Shown here one piece after another: positions 1-10,673 of a stretch of 64,000 bases of DNA (the stretch's first letter is position 1; each line of letters begins with the position of its first letter). The notes under the pieces are model-generated. The model was not told the origin of the DNA, did not search any database, and saw only the letters and a list, made by a program, of their open reading frames with translations. This DNA is from Adiantum capillus-veneris (taxonomy: Eukaryota > Streptophyta > Polypodiopsida > Polypodiales > Pteridaceae): NCBI GenBank assembly GCA_014529385.2, contig CM043946.1, positions 21,134,577 to 21,198,576 on the forward strand, read 5' to 3'. Made by a program: the position numbers and the translations under genes.

Positions 1-26
1 GGCTTTGCTATAACAACATCTCAGAA

Positions 27-893
27 TTGAAAAAACTATCAAAACTTTTTGTTTTTGTTACCGACTTGAAGGCAATGTCGGACAAAACTCGCAAGGGTGG
101 AAAATCCACACTCCTCATGGAGAATGATACAAAATCTCCAAGAAATTTGGATGCTAATCCAACCACATCGTCTACAACAACCGAAGCAATGATCATGGCT
201 TACTTGGTCTCATTACAAGAAACCGTCAACAAGCAAGGTGAAGAGTTGCGCACACTTGCAATGGAGAATGGCACATTAAGAGTTCTTGTTGTGGAGAATG
301 AGCACCTCAAGAAGGTTCTTGAAATGCAAACAACATGCTTGATGCATCTTGAAAATGAAGTTCAAGAATTTAACCGCTCTCTTGGTGACATGAATGTATT
401 GAAAGAGAAAACGATAGATACAATACGACATGATGTATGTGAGATGAGAAATGCATCCAAATCATGGGCTGATATATGTAAGGATAATGTGGTTTCTACA
501 TCTCCTATCACGCAAGCCGTTGTCCAAGCAAAGAATGTAGAGAATATGGACACTCAAGAATTGCAAGAACAACAAAAATGCTCCAAGAACATCGTCATTC
601 GTGGAATCAAGGAGAAAAGCATGGAAACACCCCAATCTCTTGCAGTTGCTATTGAAGAGTTTTTTGCTACATACTTTGGCATGTATGGAATCATGGCTTA
701 TGGTGTATATCGAGTTGGAAAACAAGGAGTCCCTCGCTCGAGAGAAAAATCTATTGTATGTACCATGGCTGATGAGGTAAAGAGAAAGATCATCTTTGAT
801 AATAGTTGGATCTACCTCAAAGGAATGGGTTGTAATGTATATGAGGATAGCATTCTTATGCAACAAAATGTACGTCACAAAGCATATGAATAA
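27..893 (+). CDS. LINE ORF1-like RNA-binding protein with coiled coil
   Basis: The open frame encodes 288 residues. A more natural start is the ATG at 75 (MSDKTRKGGKS). The first half has polar and charged heptads (about residues 55-125: QETVNKQGEELRTL, NEHLKKVLEM), consistent with a coiled coil. The C-terminal 100 residues (IVIRGIKEKS, YRVGK, KRKIIFDNSWIYLKG) resemble the RRM plus C-terminal domain of L1 ORF1 proteins, which bind element RNA as trimers. Most plant L1 ORF1 proteins end in a CCHC knuckle instead, and none is seen here. After the TAA at 891 the same frame continues with a Lys/Glu-rich tail (KVKVPSQEEKSLEED), so the stop probably truncates the original protein. The family assignment is by motif memory only. 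Confidence 0.65.
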   Translation: MKKLSKLFVFVTDLKAMSDKTRKGGKSTLLMENDTKSPRNLDANPTTSSTTTEAMIMAYLVSLQETVNKQGEELRTLAMENGTLRVLVVENEHLKKVLEMQTTCLMHLENEVQEFNRSLGDMNVLKEKTIDTIRHDVCEMRNASKSWADICKDNVVSTSPITQAVVQAKNVENMDTQELQEQQKCSKNIVIRGIKEKSMETPQSLAVAIEEFFATYFGMYGIMAYGVYRVGKQGVPRSREKSIVCTMADEVKRKIIFDNSWIYLKGMGCNVYEDSILMQQNVRHKAYE

Positions 894-973
894 AGAATCA
901 AGAAGGTTAAGGTTCCATCTCAAGAAGAAAAGTCACTTGAGGAGGATGCGAGTCACTCGACAAATAGGGACAC

Positions 974-2838
974 ATGATCTATGAGACCAACTCACGCTTG
1001 CAAATAAGCTTTCGAAATTGTAACGTGTATCCATGGAATGCGGGAATTGGCATTGGTGAGCTTACCAATGACTCCAATGTGATACTTCTTGTCGAAACAT
1101 GGGATCATGATGCACAAAAAATTCTTGGATTTAACAAATACAATGTGCATTCTTTGATGTAGGCCAAAAATGCAAAGCAACATAGAGGCCGAAAAGGATT
1201 TGAAAGATGTTTCCATTGTGAAAGAAGATAAGTATAAATGATTTTTATGGCTGAAAATCAGCCCACCAAATGTTTAAGTCATGTTTGTGGCTAGCTGCTA
1301 CATTCCTCACTATGACTCCAAATTTTATGCTCACTTGGATATGGATAGAGATCAGCCCTTTGTTGAACTAGAGGAAGGCATTGCTCATTACAAGGAACAG
1401 GGTGAAGTCATTGTCTTTGGAGACATGAATGCTCGCACAAATACGTTACAACACGACACACAACAAGTCGACATGCCACATGTATCAAGAAGAATGGATG
1501 ACTCATACATGTATATTCAAAGTTCTAATGATGCAAAAGAATTGGATCACTATGGGAAGTCACTTCTACATATGTGCAATAGTACCAGAATGCTGATTGA
1601 AAATGGTGTATCTCTATGGCAAGGCACCAATGACTTTACATGTAGAAAGCACAATGGTGATAGCGTGATTGATTATATGTTGTCTTCGGAAGCCACTCTA
1701 GAATGCATAAAAATATTTACACTTGGAGATTGGAATCCAGAATCGGATCATAGGATGTTATGTAGTGACCTCAAGTGTGGTGAAAGGCCCAAGCATGTAG
1801 CCTCCAACCATGATGTGAATCATTTGTACCTACGTCTAGACTTCAAACAAGCACTTATATATGCTAATATGGTGGACCAAATGTTAAGCATGATAGAGCA
1901 TCAAGAGAGCCCAACATTAGAATGCAAGTAGAAAGTTTTCAAAGAAGTAATTTGCTCTTGTGCGAAGGAATTCTTTTTGGTGAAACACATGTCTTGCAAA
2001 AGGTCTAAGAAGGGTAGCACCAAGAAGAAATGGTTTGACATGGAATGTAGTGAAGCCCAAAAACTTGCTAAGGTTCGATGCAAGCAAAGACAAGGAATTT
2101 TACTTGGAACATTCACACACATACAAAGCACTTGTTTAAAAGAAGAGGAGAAGGTGGGAAGTCAAAAAAAAACTTATTTTAGCACAAGAGAAAGCACACG
2201 CACGTGGCAAGTTTTTGCAAAATCTAAAAGGCAAGCGTGTTGAGAGCTCTGGTGACTTGAGGATATGTATATGCATTGCAAGAATCTCTATGAGCAACCC
2301 AATATTGAAAAGATGGAGTATTGTAGCTCCCTTTTGTTTATGTATCCTTTCTTTACCATTGAAGATATATGTAGTGCACTTGAGAAACTTGCTACTCACA
2401 AGGTAGGGGACCTTTAAGGTGTCAAGTATGACATGATTAAATGGACAAGCAAGAAAACACGATATTGGATATGCGATATGTTTAACCTTGCACTTCAGCA
2501 TGGCATGCCTCATGATTGGAGTGTAAGTTGGATCAAATCTTTGCACAAAGGAGGAGATGTAAACAATGTGAACAACTATCACAGTATAATGGTTGGTTCT
2601 TCGATGGCATGGAGATGAAGATAAGTGAATGGGCTGAAAAGAATGGCAAACGTACGCTTGGCCAAGAAGGTTTTCAAAAGCATCATAGCACTATTGATCA
2701 CCTTGTCACTCTTTGAGTTCTTATGGAAGCGTTTTGATTGAAAGGAAAAAAGTTGTATTGTTGCTTTGTGGATCAACAATGAGCAACTTGAAGTGGTAGA
2801 TCACTTCAAGTACCTTGGCCTTGAGGTTCCATCCAATC
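974..2838 (+). pseudogene. LINE ORF2 remnant: endonuclease/exonuclease/phosphatase domain and truncated RT
   Basis: The open pieces lie at 974-1162, 1281-1931, 1977-2243, 2433-2618 and 2516-2716, in shifting frames. The APE-type endonuclease is recognisable: VETWDHD near 1100 holds the catalytic Glu, GDMNART near 1420 the Asp/Asn pair, SVIDYMLSS near 1665, and SDHR near 1745 the terminal Asp-His. A linker follows (KKKWFDMECSEAQKLA), then an RT fingers region (ALQHGMPHDWSVSWIKSLHKGG) and SEWAEKNGKRTLGQEGF in a second frame. A final scrap at 2773-2838 reads VVDHFKYLGLEV. In an intact LINE this protein nicks the target and primes reverse transcription from it. Here it cannot, because the palm is missing and there are several frameshifts and stops. 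Confidence 0.75.
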
Positions 2839-2844
2839 ATAAAT

Positions 2845-3405
2845 GTAAGGATTGCGCAATGCATCACTTAGAAGCTGGAAAGTGACATAGCGTTGTAATG
2901 TGGCCGGAGAGTTGGTGAGACCAAAAGGTATCAATCTGTAAGTATAACATCCACATGGTGCTATAAAGGTTGTCTTTTTCTGGTCTTCCTGCATAGCCAT
3001 CACATACTATGTAGCACTTGCTACCTACTACCTTGTTGAGAATCTCATCTTGGAATGGGAGGGGAAAATTATCCCTCTTTGTTGCTACAATGAGAGGTTT
3101 GTAGTCTACACAAACTCTTCACTTACCGTTCTTCTTTGGCGTGACCACCACTGGAGAGACCCACTCTGAGTCTAAGATGGGGTAAATGAAACCTTTCTGC
3201 ACCACAAATTCCTTACCTCTTTGAGAAATTCCTCTTGCTGAATTACCCCAAGCCTTATGAGCTTTTGCACTACAAGCTTACTTCTTTCCTTAAGTCTTAT
3301 GTGGTGTTGCACCACTTTGAAGCCTATGATCTTGTCGTAACTATGAACAAAAAGCGTGGTGAAGTTACCCAACATACTCTTCTCTTTATTCACTAGGTAA
3401 CTCAT
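2845..3405 (-). pseudogene. Element A reverse transcriptase fragment (N-terminal half)
   Basis: The minus strand gives a Ty3 RT N-terminus. The linker is at 3405-3172 (VVQHHIRLKERSKLVVQKLI). It is followed by EWVSPVVVTPKKNGK near 3150, VCVDYKPL near 3100 and DNFPLPFQDEIL near 3060. The ORF at 3003-2806 continues with KKTTFIAPCGCYTYRLIPFG and TNSPATLQR. These match RT blocks 1 to 4 in order. Stops occur after KKNGK and at the ORF joints. The YxDD block never appears, because the sequence ends at the junction with the LINE remnant. Confidence 0.75.
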
Positions 3406-3499
3406 AGGATAGAATCCAATGTAGCTTAATTGTGTCCACCAAGGGTTCCGTACCTGATGGTCTCTCTTGGTTCTCTGGTGGTGCTTCAGATTGTGTCAT

Positions 3500-4060
3500 T
3501 ATTTATGAATCTCTCAGGATGACTCCCAGTACTTTGATGCTATTGTTGATCTCTTTAGCTGTTCTCGTCTCTTCTTCCGAGATGGTCAAAGATTCACTGG
3601 TAAATTCATCTTCCGATGCCTCCAAGATCATGTTGCATTGCTTTCGAGTCTTCATGTCATAGAATATGGGCTTTCCCTTACCATTCTTCATCTAGACCAT
3701 CCCAGTACTCCAGTCTTGATTAGCCATGGTCTTCTGAGAATGATAGGGTATCCCTCCCCTTTGTGTGGCATGACAAAAGTGTCTATCTCCACTTTTCTGT
3801 TGAATTCCTTCACCTTGACTGCATTCACAGTGCCTACACACTACACTTTGATGTTATTTACCATTTTAGCTCAGCAAGGTGCTGGCCTACTTACTTCTAG
3901 CCTAGATGGTGCATCATTTTCTCACTCATGATGCATATTTGTGTGCCACTATCTATGTAGTGATAGCCGTTTTTTGGCTTTCTGTGATTGCCATAGTGAG
4001 TTATGTCCCCCTATCAAATCACTCAAACACTGTGGTTACCCTCACCCTTTCACTGTATAT
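3500..4060 (-). pseudogene. Element A aspartic protease remnant
   Basis: On the minus strand near 3930 the motif YIDSGTQICIMSEKM is a retropepsin active site (D-S-G-T). It is followed by a stop-riddled stretch and then an acidic open segment at 3691-3503 (MILEASEDEFTSESLTISEE). In Ty3 elements this protease cuts the Gag-Pol precursor inside the particle. Several in-frame stops (for example after HHLG and in VGQHLAELKW) make this copy inactive. It lies just upstream, in transcription sense, of the element A RT fragment, as expected. Confidence 0.55.
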
Positions 4061-4109
4061 AGGTGCGTGTGAGTTAGGGGACTTTTCTCATATCTCCTTA
4101 CTGAAATAA

Positions 4110-6440
4110 AAAACCCTCAATTAGCTAGGTATTGGGCTAGTTGAGCCAAAAATATAAAAAATATAAGTATATTATGGCCCATGCGTATGTAAATATTTCT
4201 TTGTATATAGGGCCTAAATAAAAGATTTTTTCATAATTATTTTGGTATTTATTTAAATATTTTTACCTAGGTGTGTGTTATTTATGCTCTGTACATTGCC
4301 TCACCATTACCACAATTTTTCTTACCATTTTTCATACTCTTTATTCCATATAGAAATATTTTCATGTAAGCTTCTCTTATATTTGGTGTAACTCCACCCC
4401 AACAAAAATCCAAAAAAACTAGTTTTATTTATGTGTATATTTTTTCACTATTGTGATTTTTCCCTTCCTACATCTATTTTTTTTTTCTAAAAAATTAGAA
4501 CACCAAAAATATTTATATTTTTATGATAGCCTCATAATGAGAGAGATTTCTTTTGACCCCTTTATATTTTTTCCACTTATATTATTTATATTTGACATGT
4601 ACATATTTTTTAGACCCCTCAATATTTGATTTTCTTAGATGTACTATTCACTTATATCATGATCTCAACAATATCTTCAATTATAGACCTACCAAATAAG
4701 GTCAAGGGTAGGTGGCATGCATACATGCACTATGGAGGGCTCACTCTTGGAGGTATTCAAAAGAATCATCCAAAGGACCCCACAAGGACCTTGTGCAGTG
4801 GAAAAAAACGATCGGTTTTGCTGAATTTTTAAAGTTCACTTGCTCTCTAAATTTGAAAAGGTGATACAAACAAAGGTTGTAGCTCGTGGGCTGAACTTTT
4901 GCCTCAAATTTTTTCATATTTTTTTGAGCTACGAGCTGTGAGCTATGATTTTATTAGTGGACCCCAGTTTTCCCATGCTATGCAGCCACACTCTCTCTTC
5001 CACTTTATCATTTTCCTCTTTCACACACACTTCTCCACTCATCATCCCAACCTCTCTCGCCACTCCTCTCTGCACCCTACTCACCTTCTCCTCAACCTTG
5101 AAGAATAAGAGAAACCATGGTGAACTCATACCTCCCACACACAATTCCATTCTAAAATTGACCACCTAGTCTCATTTTTCCTCCTCCAAATTACCCATAT
5201 CTATAAAAAAAACAACAAAATTCAGCCTCTTCTCTTAAAAGACAGCATCATGGTGGTTGATTACTCAGCTTCAATTACCTTGTCTCTCAAGGAAGGTCAA
5301 GAGTGGAGAAAAAATGTATCGTCAAAGCTAGTGGACCGTCAACAAGCGTCAAAATTGGCCCTACTCAAGACACTTGGAGCATCAACCTTGTAAGAAATCC
5401 ACCTTTTCTTACCTCTTAAGAGTTTTTCTTCCTTATTTGTATCCTACATGGATACTCCCATTGTAAATATCCAATTCCATTTGTAAATTAATACTAACTC
5501 TACTAACACTAACCCACTATGAAAAGTCCTATCACCTCCATTTCTCTCCTCTCTCTTTCCCCACCAACTTCTTGATAATTCCAAGCAAAAGAAATTAGAT
5601 AAATTGCTGAAAATCTAACCCAACCATGGTTAGAGGAGTAACCCTAGCCTTCAAAATTGCTATAAAAGGAGGGTGTAGCTAGCACAAAAAGGGGGGAGAA
5701 GAAAGAGCACTATGTTATACCTTGAGAAGCCAAGCTCAACCTCTTGAGAAGGAGCTCTTGAGTGGAATCTCATTGGCATTAGGCATATGTATGTGTTGTA
5801 TTAGCGGTGATTAGCAAGGGAACTCTATGCCATTGTAAGAGAGAGTGATCATTAAATTGAGAGTAGGAAATCTATCATTTCTCCTACTAGAGTAAGCCCA
5901 ACATTTGCTGAATCAAGGAGGGTGAATTTGGACTAAGCATGGATACCTTGTCTCCCTTCCAACGTGAAGTCATGGACAATAATGATGTGTAAGTGTCTTG
6001 GTGTTTTATTTAAGTTCTTGATAGCTTGTCTCCGGGTATTGTTATCAATTTAGCCATAAATCCCACATGCTGTAAGAGGGCGACAGGGTGGAGAGGACTC
6101 CCCTGGCCTTAAGACAGTGATTGGGGTGGATTTTTTCTTGTGATGTGTTGTGGTGTAATTTACTCAGGCTATGTTTAACAAATACTAATCTCACTTTGAT
6201 TGGTCATGACAGATTTGTAAGAAGGCATTAGTGCAACAAGCACCCCGTTCCCCCTTCTCTCTCTTTCTTACACATATATATTTATGTTTGCTTGATCATT
6301 AACAATACACTTCAAAGCATCCCGAGCACCATCTCTCTCTCTCTCTCTCTCTCTCGTGTTTTAGTGTGTGAGAGTGTTCCATTGGTGTTAGGGTTAGTGT
6401 AAATTCCTTGCTTGTTTGTGGGTTGCTCTAACGATTCTCC
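4110..6440 (+). mobile_element. LTR-like insertion within element A (boundaries uncertain)
   Basis: This 2.3-kb stretch has no convincing ORF and splits element A between gag spacer and protease. It is AT-rich at 4110-4700. It has a clear plus-strand TATA box at 5661-5667 (GCTATAAAAGGAGGG). A transcript-like purine-rich segment follows, then a (CT)n run at about 6332-6354. This resembles a long solo LTR in plus orientation. I could not find a convincing target-site duplication, so the ends are approximate. Confidence 0.35.
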
Positions 6441-6463
6441 TCTTTTGCGTCCTAGTTCACTTT

Positions 6464-9400
6464 TCAACTAGGTGGTGCCCCTTGTGTAGTTGGGATTTGG
6501 CTGTGGGTTTGTTGTTTTGGTTTGTGTTGTGTTGTGCCCCAGCCCCATTGAGTAGCACGGGAGCCTTGAAGGGTGTCTAGAGGTTGCTCTTCTTGTTGCC
6601 CGCCCTGGACCGCCTCAGTAGATGTATGAGATGTATTGCCCCTTGATGTGGGCATCCATGATATGTATAATGTCATCTAGATTGCTCCTAGAGATAGCCC
6701 CAGCTATCCTTGGTCTTGACTTTCTAGTACTTATTATCTTTGTCCACTGTCTCCTCATCCTTGGTGCAAGATGGTGTAATTGGGGCCAGGTTACTTTTGG
6801 ACCCTACATCAAAACATCTTGAACTAGGTATTATGGTTTATCATACTCACCTAGCAAAAAATCCAAGATGTCGATCTTCCGTTGAGGCTTGGACACGTGC
6901 TTGCGAGACTCTCCTTTTCCTTTCATCTTTTCCTCCCTTTGAGAGGCCTCTTCGTGCCTAGCATGCTTCACTCCCATCGCATCTACTTCTTCTACTTTTC
7001 CTTTTCCTTTGTCCTTCTCTTTGACAAGCTCTTCCACCTTCGCCTTTCCTTTAGCTTCAAGACTAATGACACTTACTGCTTGGATTCCAGTAGGTAGTGG
7101 AGGTAGGGGTGGAATGAGAGGTTGTGGTGGTGGTTGTGGTTGTATGGGTGGTTGAAGGATTTGGACCGGTGGAATCGGCTTTGTTTGCCTAGGTGGTGGT
7201 GGCTTCGCCCTTGGAGGAGAAATCTGATTCTATCTTACCCCTCTATTGAAGTTTTGCCTTCTTGGATGAGGACAATAGTACATGCCATGGCCGTCCTCTC
7301 CACAATTGTATCAATGGTAGTCCTGATTCTGTCTTTGCTGCCCTCTTCCTTGCTCTGGATTTTTGGCACGTGCATGCCCTTATTGCACCAAATGTACTAA
7401 AAGATTTTCTAATTGGTTGGTGATTTGGTTACACATGTCTTGTTGATCTTCAATCGGTTCTTGTAACTAATTCCTCAGGACAGCTACTGCAGGTGCAGCT
7501 AGGTGTGGTCGGGCCCTATTTGATTCCTCTTCCTTGGTAGTCGCGGCTTGTAGACGCAATCTCGTATCTTTAAGGCGAGCTACTTCAACTACTACGCCAT
7601 ACATGGGAAGAAACCTTCCCTTCATCTTCTTGTTAATAATGTCCATAAAGGAGCCACAAACCGGTCTTTCTTTAGGAAATCCGGTGCCCTTTGCCCTCCC
7701 TTAGCAATGCAACCCATCATCCCCATAGGTCCACAAACTTTCATTTGTATGCTATATATTTAGCCATGCCTCCTTGCTTCAACTCCATCAGAAATTGCTA
7801 CAATTTTTTTGATTTGGTGCCTTCTCCAAAGCACCTTAGAAATGTTGCTCTTAGTAGGTCCTACCTCTCCTTGGTTGCTTGCACCAAGGCATTGTACCAT
7901 GATCTTGCTTCCACTTTTATTAACAGGGAAAAAATACGCAGACGTGAAGCATCGTCATCCCTTCCTGAGACAACACATGCTAAGATTGTCAAGGAAATCC
8001 AAAGCATTTTCCCCCACCTTACCTGTGAAGGTTGGGGAGGAAACATTTTCCAAATAAGATTTTTTTTTTTAAAAAAAAAACTTTTTTTCTTAAACACAAG
8101 TAGCTTAGCAGCTTATAGCGGCTTTCTTACAAGGTTGGGTGGATAGATCAAAACAAGATGAAAATTGAAACATTGAAGGAGTGATGATAATCCAACACGG
8201 GGAGAATAATGGGATTTGGGGAGCTAAGGATCTCTCCTAGCACTAGAGGACCAAATAAGAACAAAATCTTTTCTGATAGAAGATCTTCCTATCTACATAT
8301 ATATGTACATGCATGTGTTGCAAAAATAGAAATTTGTCCGTTATTCATGATTCACAGAGTGTAGAGTACTCACTTATACCCTTACCATGCCGGTGTTCAC
8401 AAGTCGGCACATCCATAGGAGGTCATCGCCCTTCATAGGCTCCACTTTCATTGCTCAACACGTATGGAGTGATGGCGATGTGTTTGACCACTCCTAGCCT
8501 TTTAGCTAGCAGGAGTTGCAAGTAGTTACCATAATTGGCTTGTTGCATAAATTTCACACCATTTAATTGTAGCTCCTCATCTTTGGCCCACTGGGTTTCA
8601 CCCGCAGTAGAGATTTTATTTAGGATGAGTTGCATGGGGAGAGAAGGAGGGCCCTCTACCACCCTTCCAAAGAAGCAAAGATAGTAGCCAAACCACTCCT
8701 CTCTAGGGAATGGGAACCTCCTTATCACCTCTGCTTCGGGGTTGTCAAAGTGAACTGGCAGCACTCGCATGCGCGTCGCAAATTGATAGGCGATCTTCTG
8801 TTGCTTTACCTTGGATGACTTTCGTTCTGGACCTGGGCACGATTCTGCTTTCTAGAGTCAAACTCAAAGTCCTCGCTTGGCCAGGTGTTTCTTCTTCCTT
8901 GGGGGTCATGTGATTTAGAATTGGCATAGCCCCCCTTTTCCCTTGGCATGAGAAGCCCCTTTGGGCCACTTAGGAGCCGAGGAGGTCATGTTATTTAGGA
9001 TTGGCCTAGCTCCCCTTTTCCCTTGGCACGAGGCTACACTTTATTTTTAGATTCCTTGGGGAAGAGAGGCTTTACTAACCTCTTAGCTTCCTTAATATGG
9101 ATGATTTCTTTGTGGTAGACGTTGATGTAGAGGATTTCCACTTCTCCTTTACTTTCTTAATGGCACTCATTTATAGAGTGCGGTGGGTGACGGCAATGAG
9201 AGCACTCTGCTACCCTCCCTTTGGTGACTCTTGATCCATGGATAGAATGAGAAATGAGAGATGGAGAACCTACTTCCTAGATGTTGATGACGGTGTATTT
9301 TGGCAGCAGCATTTTGATGAAGGCTCTAAGTGCTTCTTTAATTTCTTCCTCCTCCATTCTCCAATTTGAGAATTCATGCAGCCACTTGTCCATGGTCGAT

Positions 9401-9467
9401 GACGTGCATCATTTTTAGTGTTGTACACTGAAGGATTTCGAGAAGCCCTCCTCAGAGGGGGCACCAA
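6464..9467 (-). pseudogene. Element A gag region, fragmented
   Basis: Several minus-strand open pieces form a decayed gag: 9467-9270 (near the primer site), 8969-8745, 8770-8423 (115 residues, with REEWFGYYLCFFGRV and EEL..GVKFMQQANYGNYLQLLLAKRL), 8097-7861 (WKMFPPQPSQVRWGKMLWIS) and 7037-6831 (Lys/Glu-rich, ending PQRKIDILDFLLGEYDKP). Gag forms the retrotransposon capsid. The 8770-8423 segment is the best preserved, but I do not recognise its exact lineage. Frame changes and stops separate all pieces, so the gene is dead. Confidence 0.5.
7266..7316 (-). pseudogene. Broken CCHC zinc knuckle of element A gag
   Basis: Reading the minus strand gives YNCGEDGHGMYYCPHPRR, which is the C-x4-H-x4-C part of a nucleocapsid zinc knuckle. 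The first Cys of the expected C-x2-C is replaced by a TGA stop (fwd 7311-7313 tca). Such knuckles bind retroelement RNA for packaging. Its position between gag and protease supports the element A orientation. Confidence 0.6.
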
Positions 9468-9624
9468 ATGACAAATGCAAGTGCAAAACGGACCCCAACA
9501 GACTCTACGCCATGCCTATTTACATAAAACTCGTAAGGAGGAATGAACAAGGGGCACCACCTAGCTTTGAGTGGCTAGGATGCGGCCAACAGTGATTCAA
9601 ATAACACTTAATCATCACATCGCA

Positions 9625-9672
<48 letters not shown>

Positions 9673-9994
9673 ATAGTGCATTCTCTAGGGAGATTTCATG
9701 TGTACGGAGATCCTACTCCTGTGCAAAGTGACCCTTGGAGTCAGTGTATGTGTATGACTTCTCTTTCAAGTGCTGACTCCCTTGATAATGACCTCTCAGT
9801 GCTCTTTTATAGGTGTAGGTTGCATTAATTTAGTATAAACTAATCAGTGTTAAGGCTAAGTTTCATTATACGTTATACAAAACACATATAATATGCCGTA
9901 TACAAGCGTATTTTACCTGACCCCATATTATACGGGTGTTTAATATGGTGACATGTCATCAAAAACTAGTAACATGTTTTTTTTCCAAATTTGT
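9452..9994 (-). repeat. Putative LTR (with primer-site region) of element A
   Basis: On the minus strand, sequence ending CATTTGTCA at about 9471 is followed by TTTGGTGCCCCCTCTGAGG. This has the look of an LTR end followed by a tRNA-primed TGG start. Further right, minus-strand CTATAAAAG (fwd 9803-9811) is a plausible TATA box, and a (GA)n run at 9629-9670 lies downstream of it. The outer end of the LTR is not defined because element B is inserted at 9995. No second LTR was found, so this is tentative. Confidence 0.35.
9629..9670. repeat. (GA)n microsatellite
   Basis: An uninterrupted GA dinucleotide run of about 42 bases, within the putative element A LTR. Confidence 0.95.
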
Positions 9995-10651
9995 TGTTAA
10001 CCCTCACGGTTCACGGACACCCTATCACCTACGATGGACATTGTATTATTTATTTGGTAGAGTCAGCTACCGGGCTTGTCGGTCCAATAGGAAAAGGGTA
10101 AGAGTGATCGTTGATGAGAGGCGCACTCTAACTAGAACATTCAAGGGATTAGTTGGCTAAGCATGGGCGCCCAACTGTGAATGGGGTGATCGTTGATGAG
10201 AGGAGCACTCTAACTAGAACATTCAAGGGATTAGTTGGCTAAGCATGGGCGCCCAACTGTGAATGGGGTGAGCTCATATAAAAGTCAACTAAACCTAAAA
10301 TTCACTCATTCTCTCATTTGTGCAATTGAAGACTGCTCTTGCTCCATCTCCATCTTCTTCTTCTTCATCTCCTTGTGTGTGTGTGTATGCGTGAGAGAGA
10401 GAGAGAGAGAGAGTGCGATCGAGTATTGCGGTGGCACGACGGCGGCGAGGCAATTGAGTGCGGTGTAGTGGTGTCTCCCTCTTCTTCGCGGTGAGGAATC
10501 CTCCACGAAGCAAGCGTAGAGCGGTGAGTGACACACCATCGTCATCTTTGAGCTTACTAGTTTAGGCTTGTTGTGTGCTTGGAGCCATTTGTGGCTCGCA
10601 TGCGGTGTATCGGCAAGTTCCTTGCATTGACACGTGCGACATATGCACACA
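9995..10651 (+). repeat. Element B 5' LTR
   Basis: 657 bp, TG...CA, matching 27337-27918. A TATA box is at 10277-10283 (CATATAAAAG). Short GT and GA runs at 10374-10413 lie downstream. It differs from the 3' LTR by an 82-bp internal tandem duplication (10105-10268). The divergence, spread over substitutions, says the insertion is not recent. Confidence 0.9.
10105..10268 (+). repeat. 82-bp tandem duplication inside the 5' LTR of B
   Basis: The block beginning TGATCGTTGATGAGAGG at 10105 repeats at 10187, almost identically. The 3' LTR has only one copy. It lies just upstream of the TATA box. Because LTRs are made identical at integration, the duplication arose after insertion, or by an exchange affecting only one LTR. 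Confidence 0.85.
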
Positions 10652-10655
10652 TTTT

Positions 10656-10673
10656 TGGCACCGTTGTCGGGGA
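10656..10673 (+). promoter_or_regulatory. Primer binding site of element B
   Basis: TGGCACCGTTGTCGGGGA begins four bases after the LTR. It is close to the complement of a plant tRNA-Asp 3' end (usual PBS TGGCGCCGTTGCCGGGGA), with two differences. Identification is from memory of that motif. Confidence 0.65.

Larger units (their letters stand above)
27..2838 (+). mobile_element. Degenerate L1-like non-LTR retrotransposon (LINE), RT palm deleted
   Basis: An ORF1-like coding region is followed by endonuclease and reverse-transcriptase pieces in the usual LINE order on one strand. ORF2 is spread over several frames. Endonuclease motifs (ETW, GDMNART, SDHR) and RT fingers are visible. At about 2760 the RT reads FVD and then jumps at about 2773 to a stretch containing HFKYLGLEV, which belongs to the far end of the RT. 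The central RT, with its YxDD box, has therefore been removed by an internal deletion. No poly(A) tail is seen. The 3' side runs straight into minus-strand Ty3 sequence at about 2841, so the 3' end is lost. Confidence 0.8.
2841..9994 (-). mobile_element. Element A: decayed Ty3 LTR retrotransposon, minus strand
   Basis: Reading leftwards on the minus strand, the order is a putative LTR and primer site (about 9471-9994), gag (9467 to about 7040), a broken CCHC knuckle (7272-7313), a gag-protease spacer, a protease DSG motif (about 3930), and RT (3200 to 2845). This is the gag-PR-RT order of Ty3 elements. RNase H and integrase are absent, because the RT ends against LINE debris at about 2841. 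Many stops and frameshifts mark an old copy. A block at about 4110-6440 interrupts the spacer/protease. Element B inserted at or beyond its right edge (9990-9994). The left LTR was not found. Confidence 0.65.

Noticed and set aside
5661-5667. Host gene promoter
   Set aside because: A good TATA box, but no coding sequence follows and the surroundings look like a solo LTR within element A.
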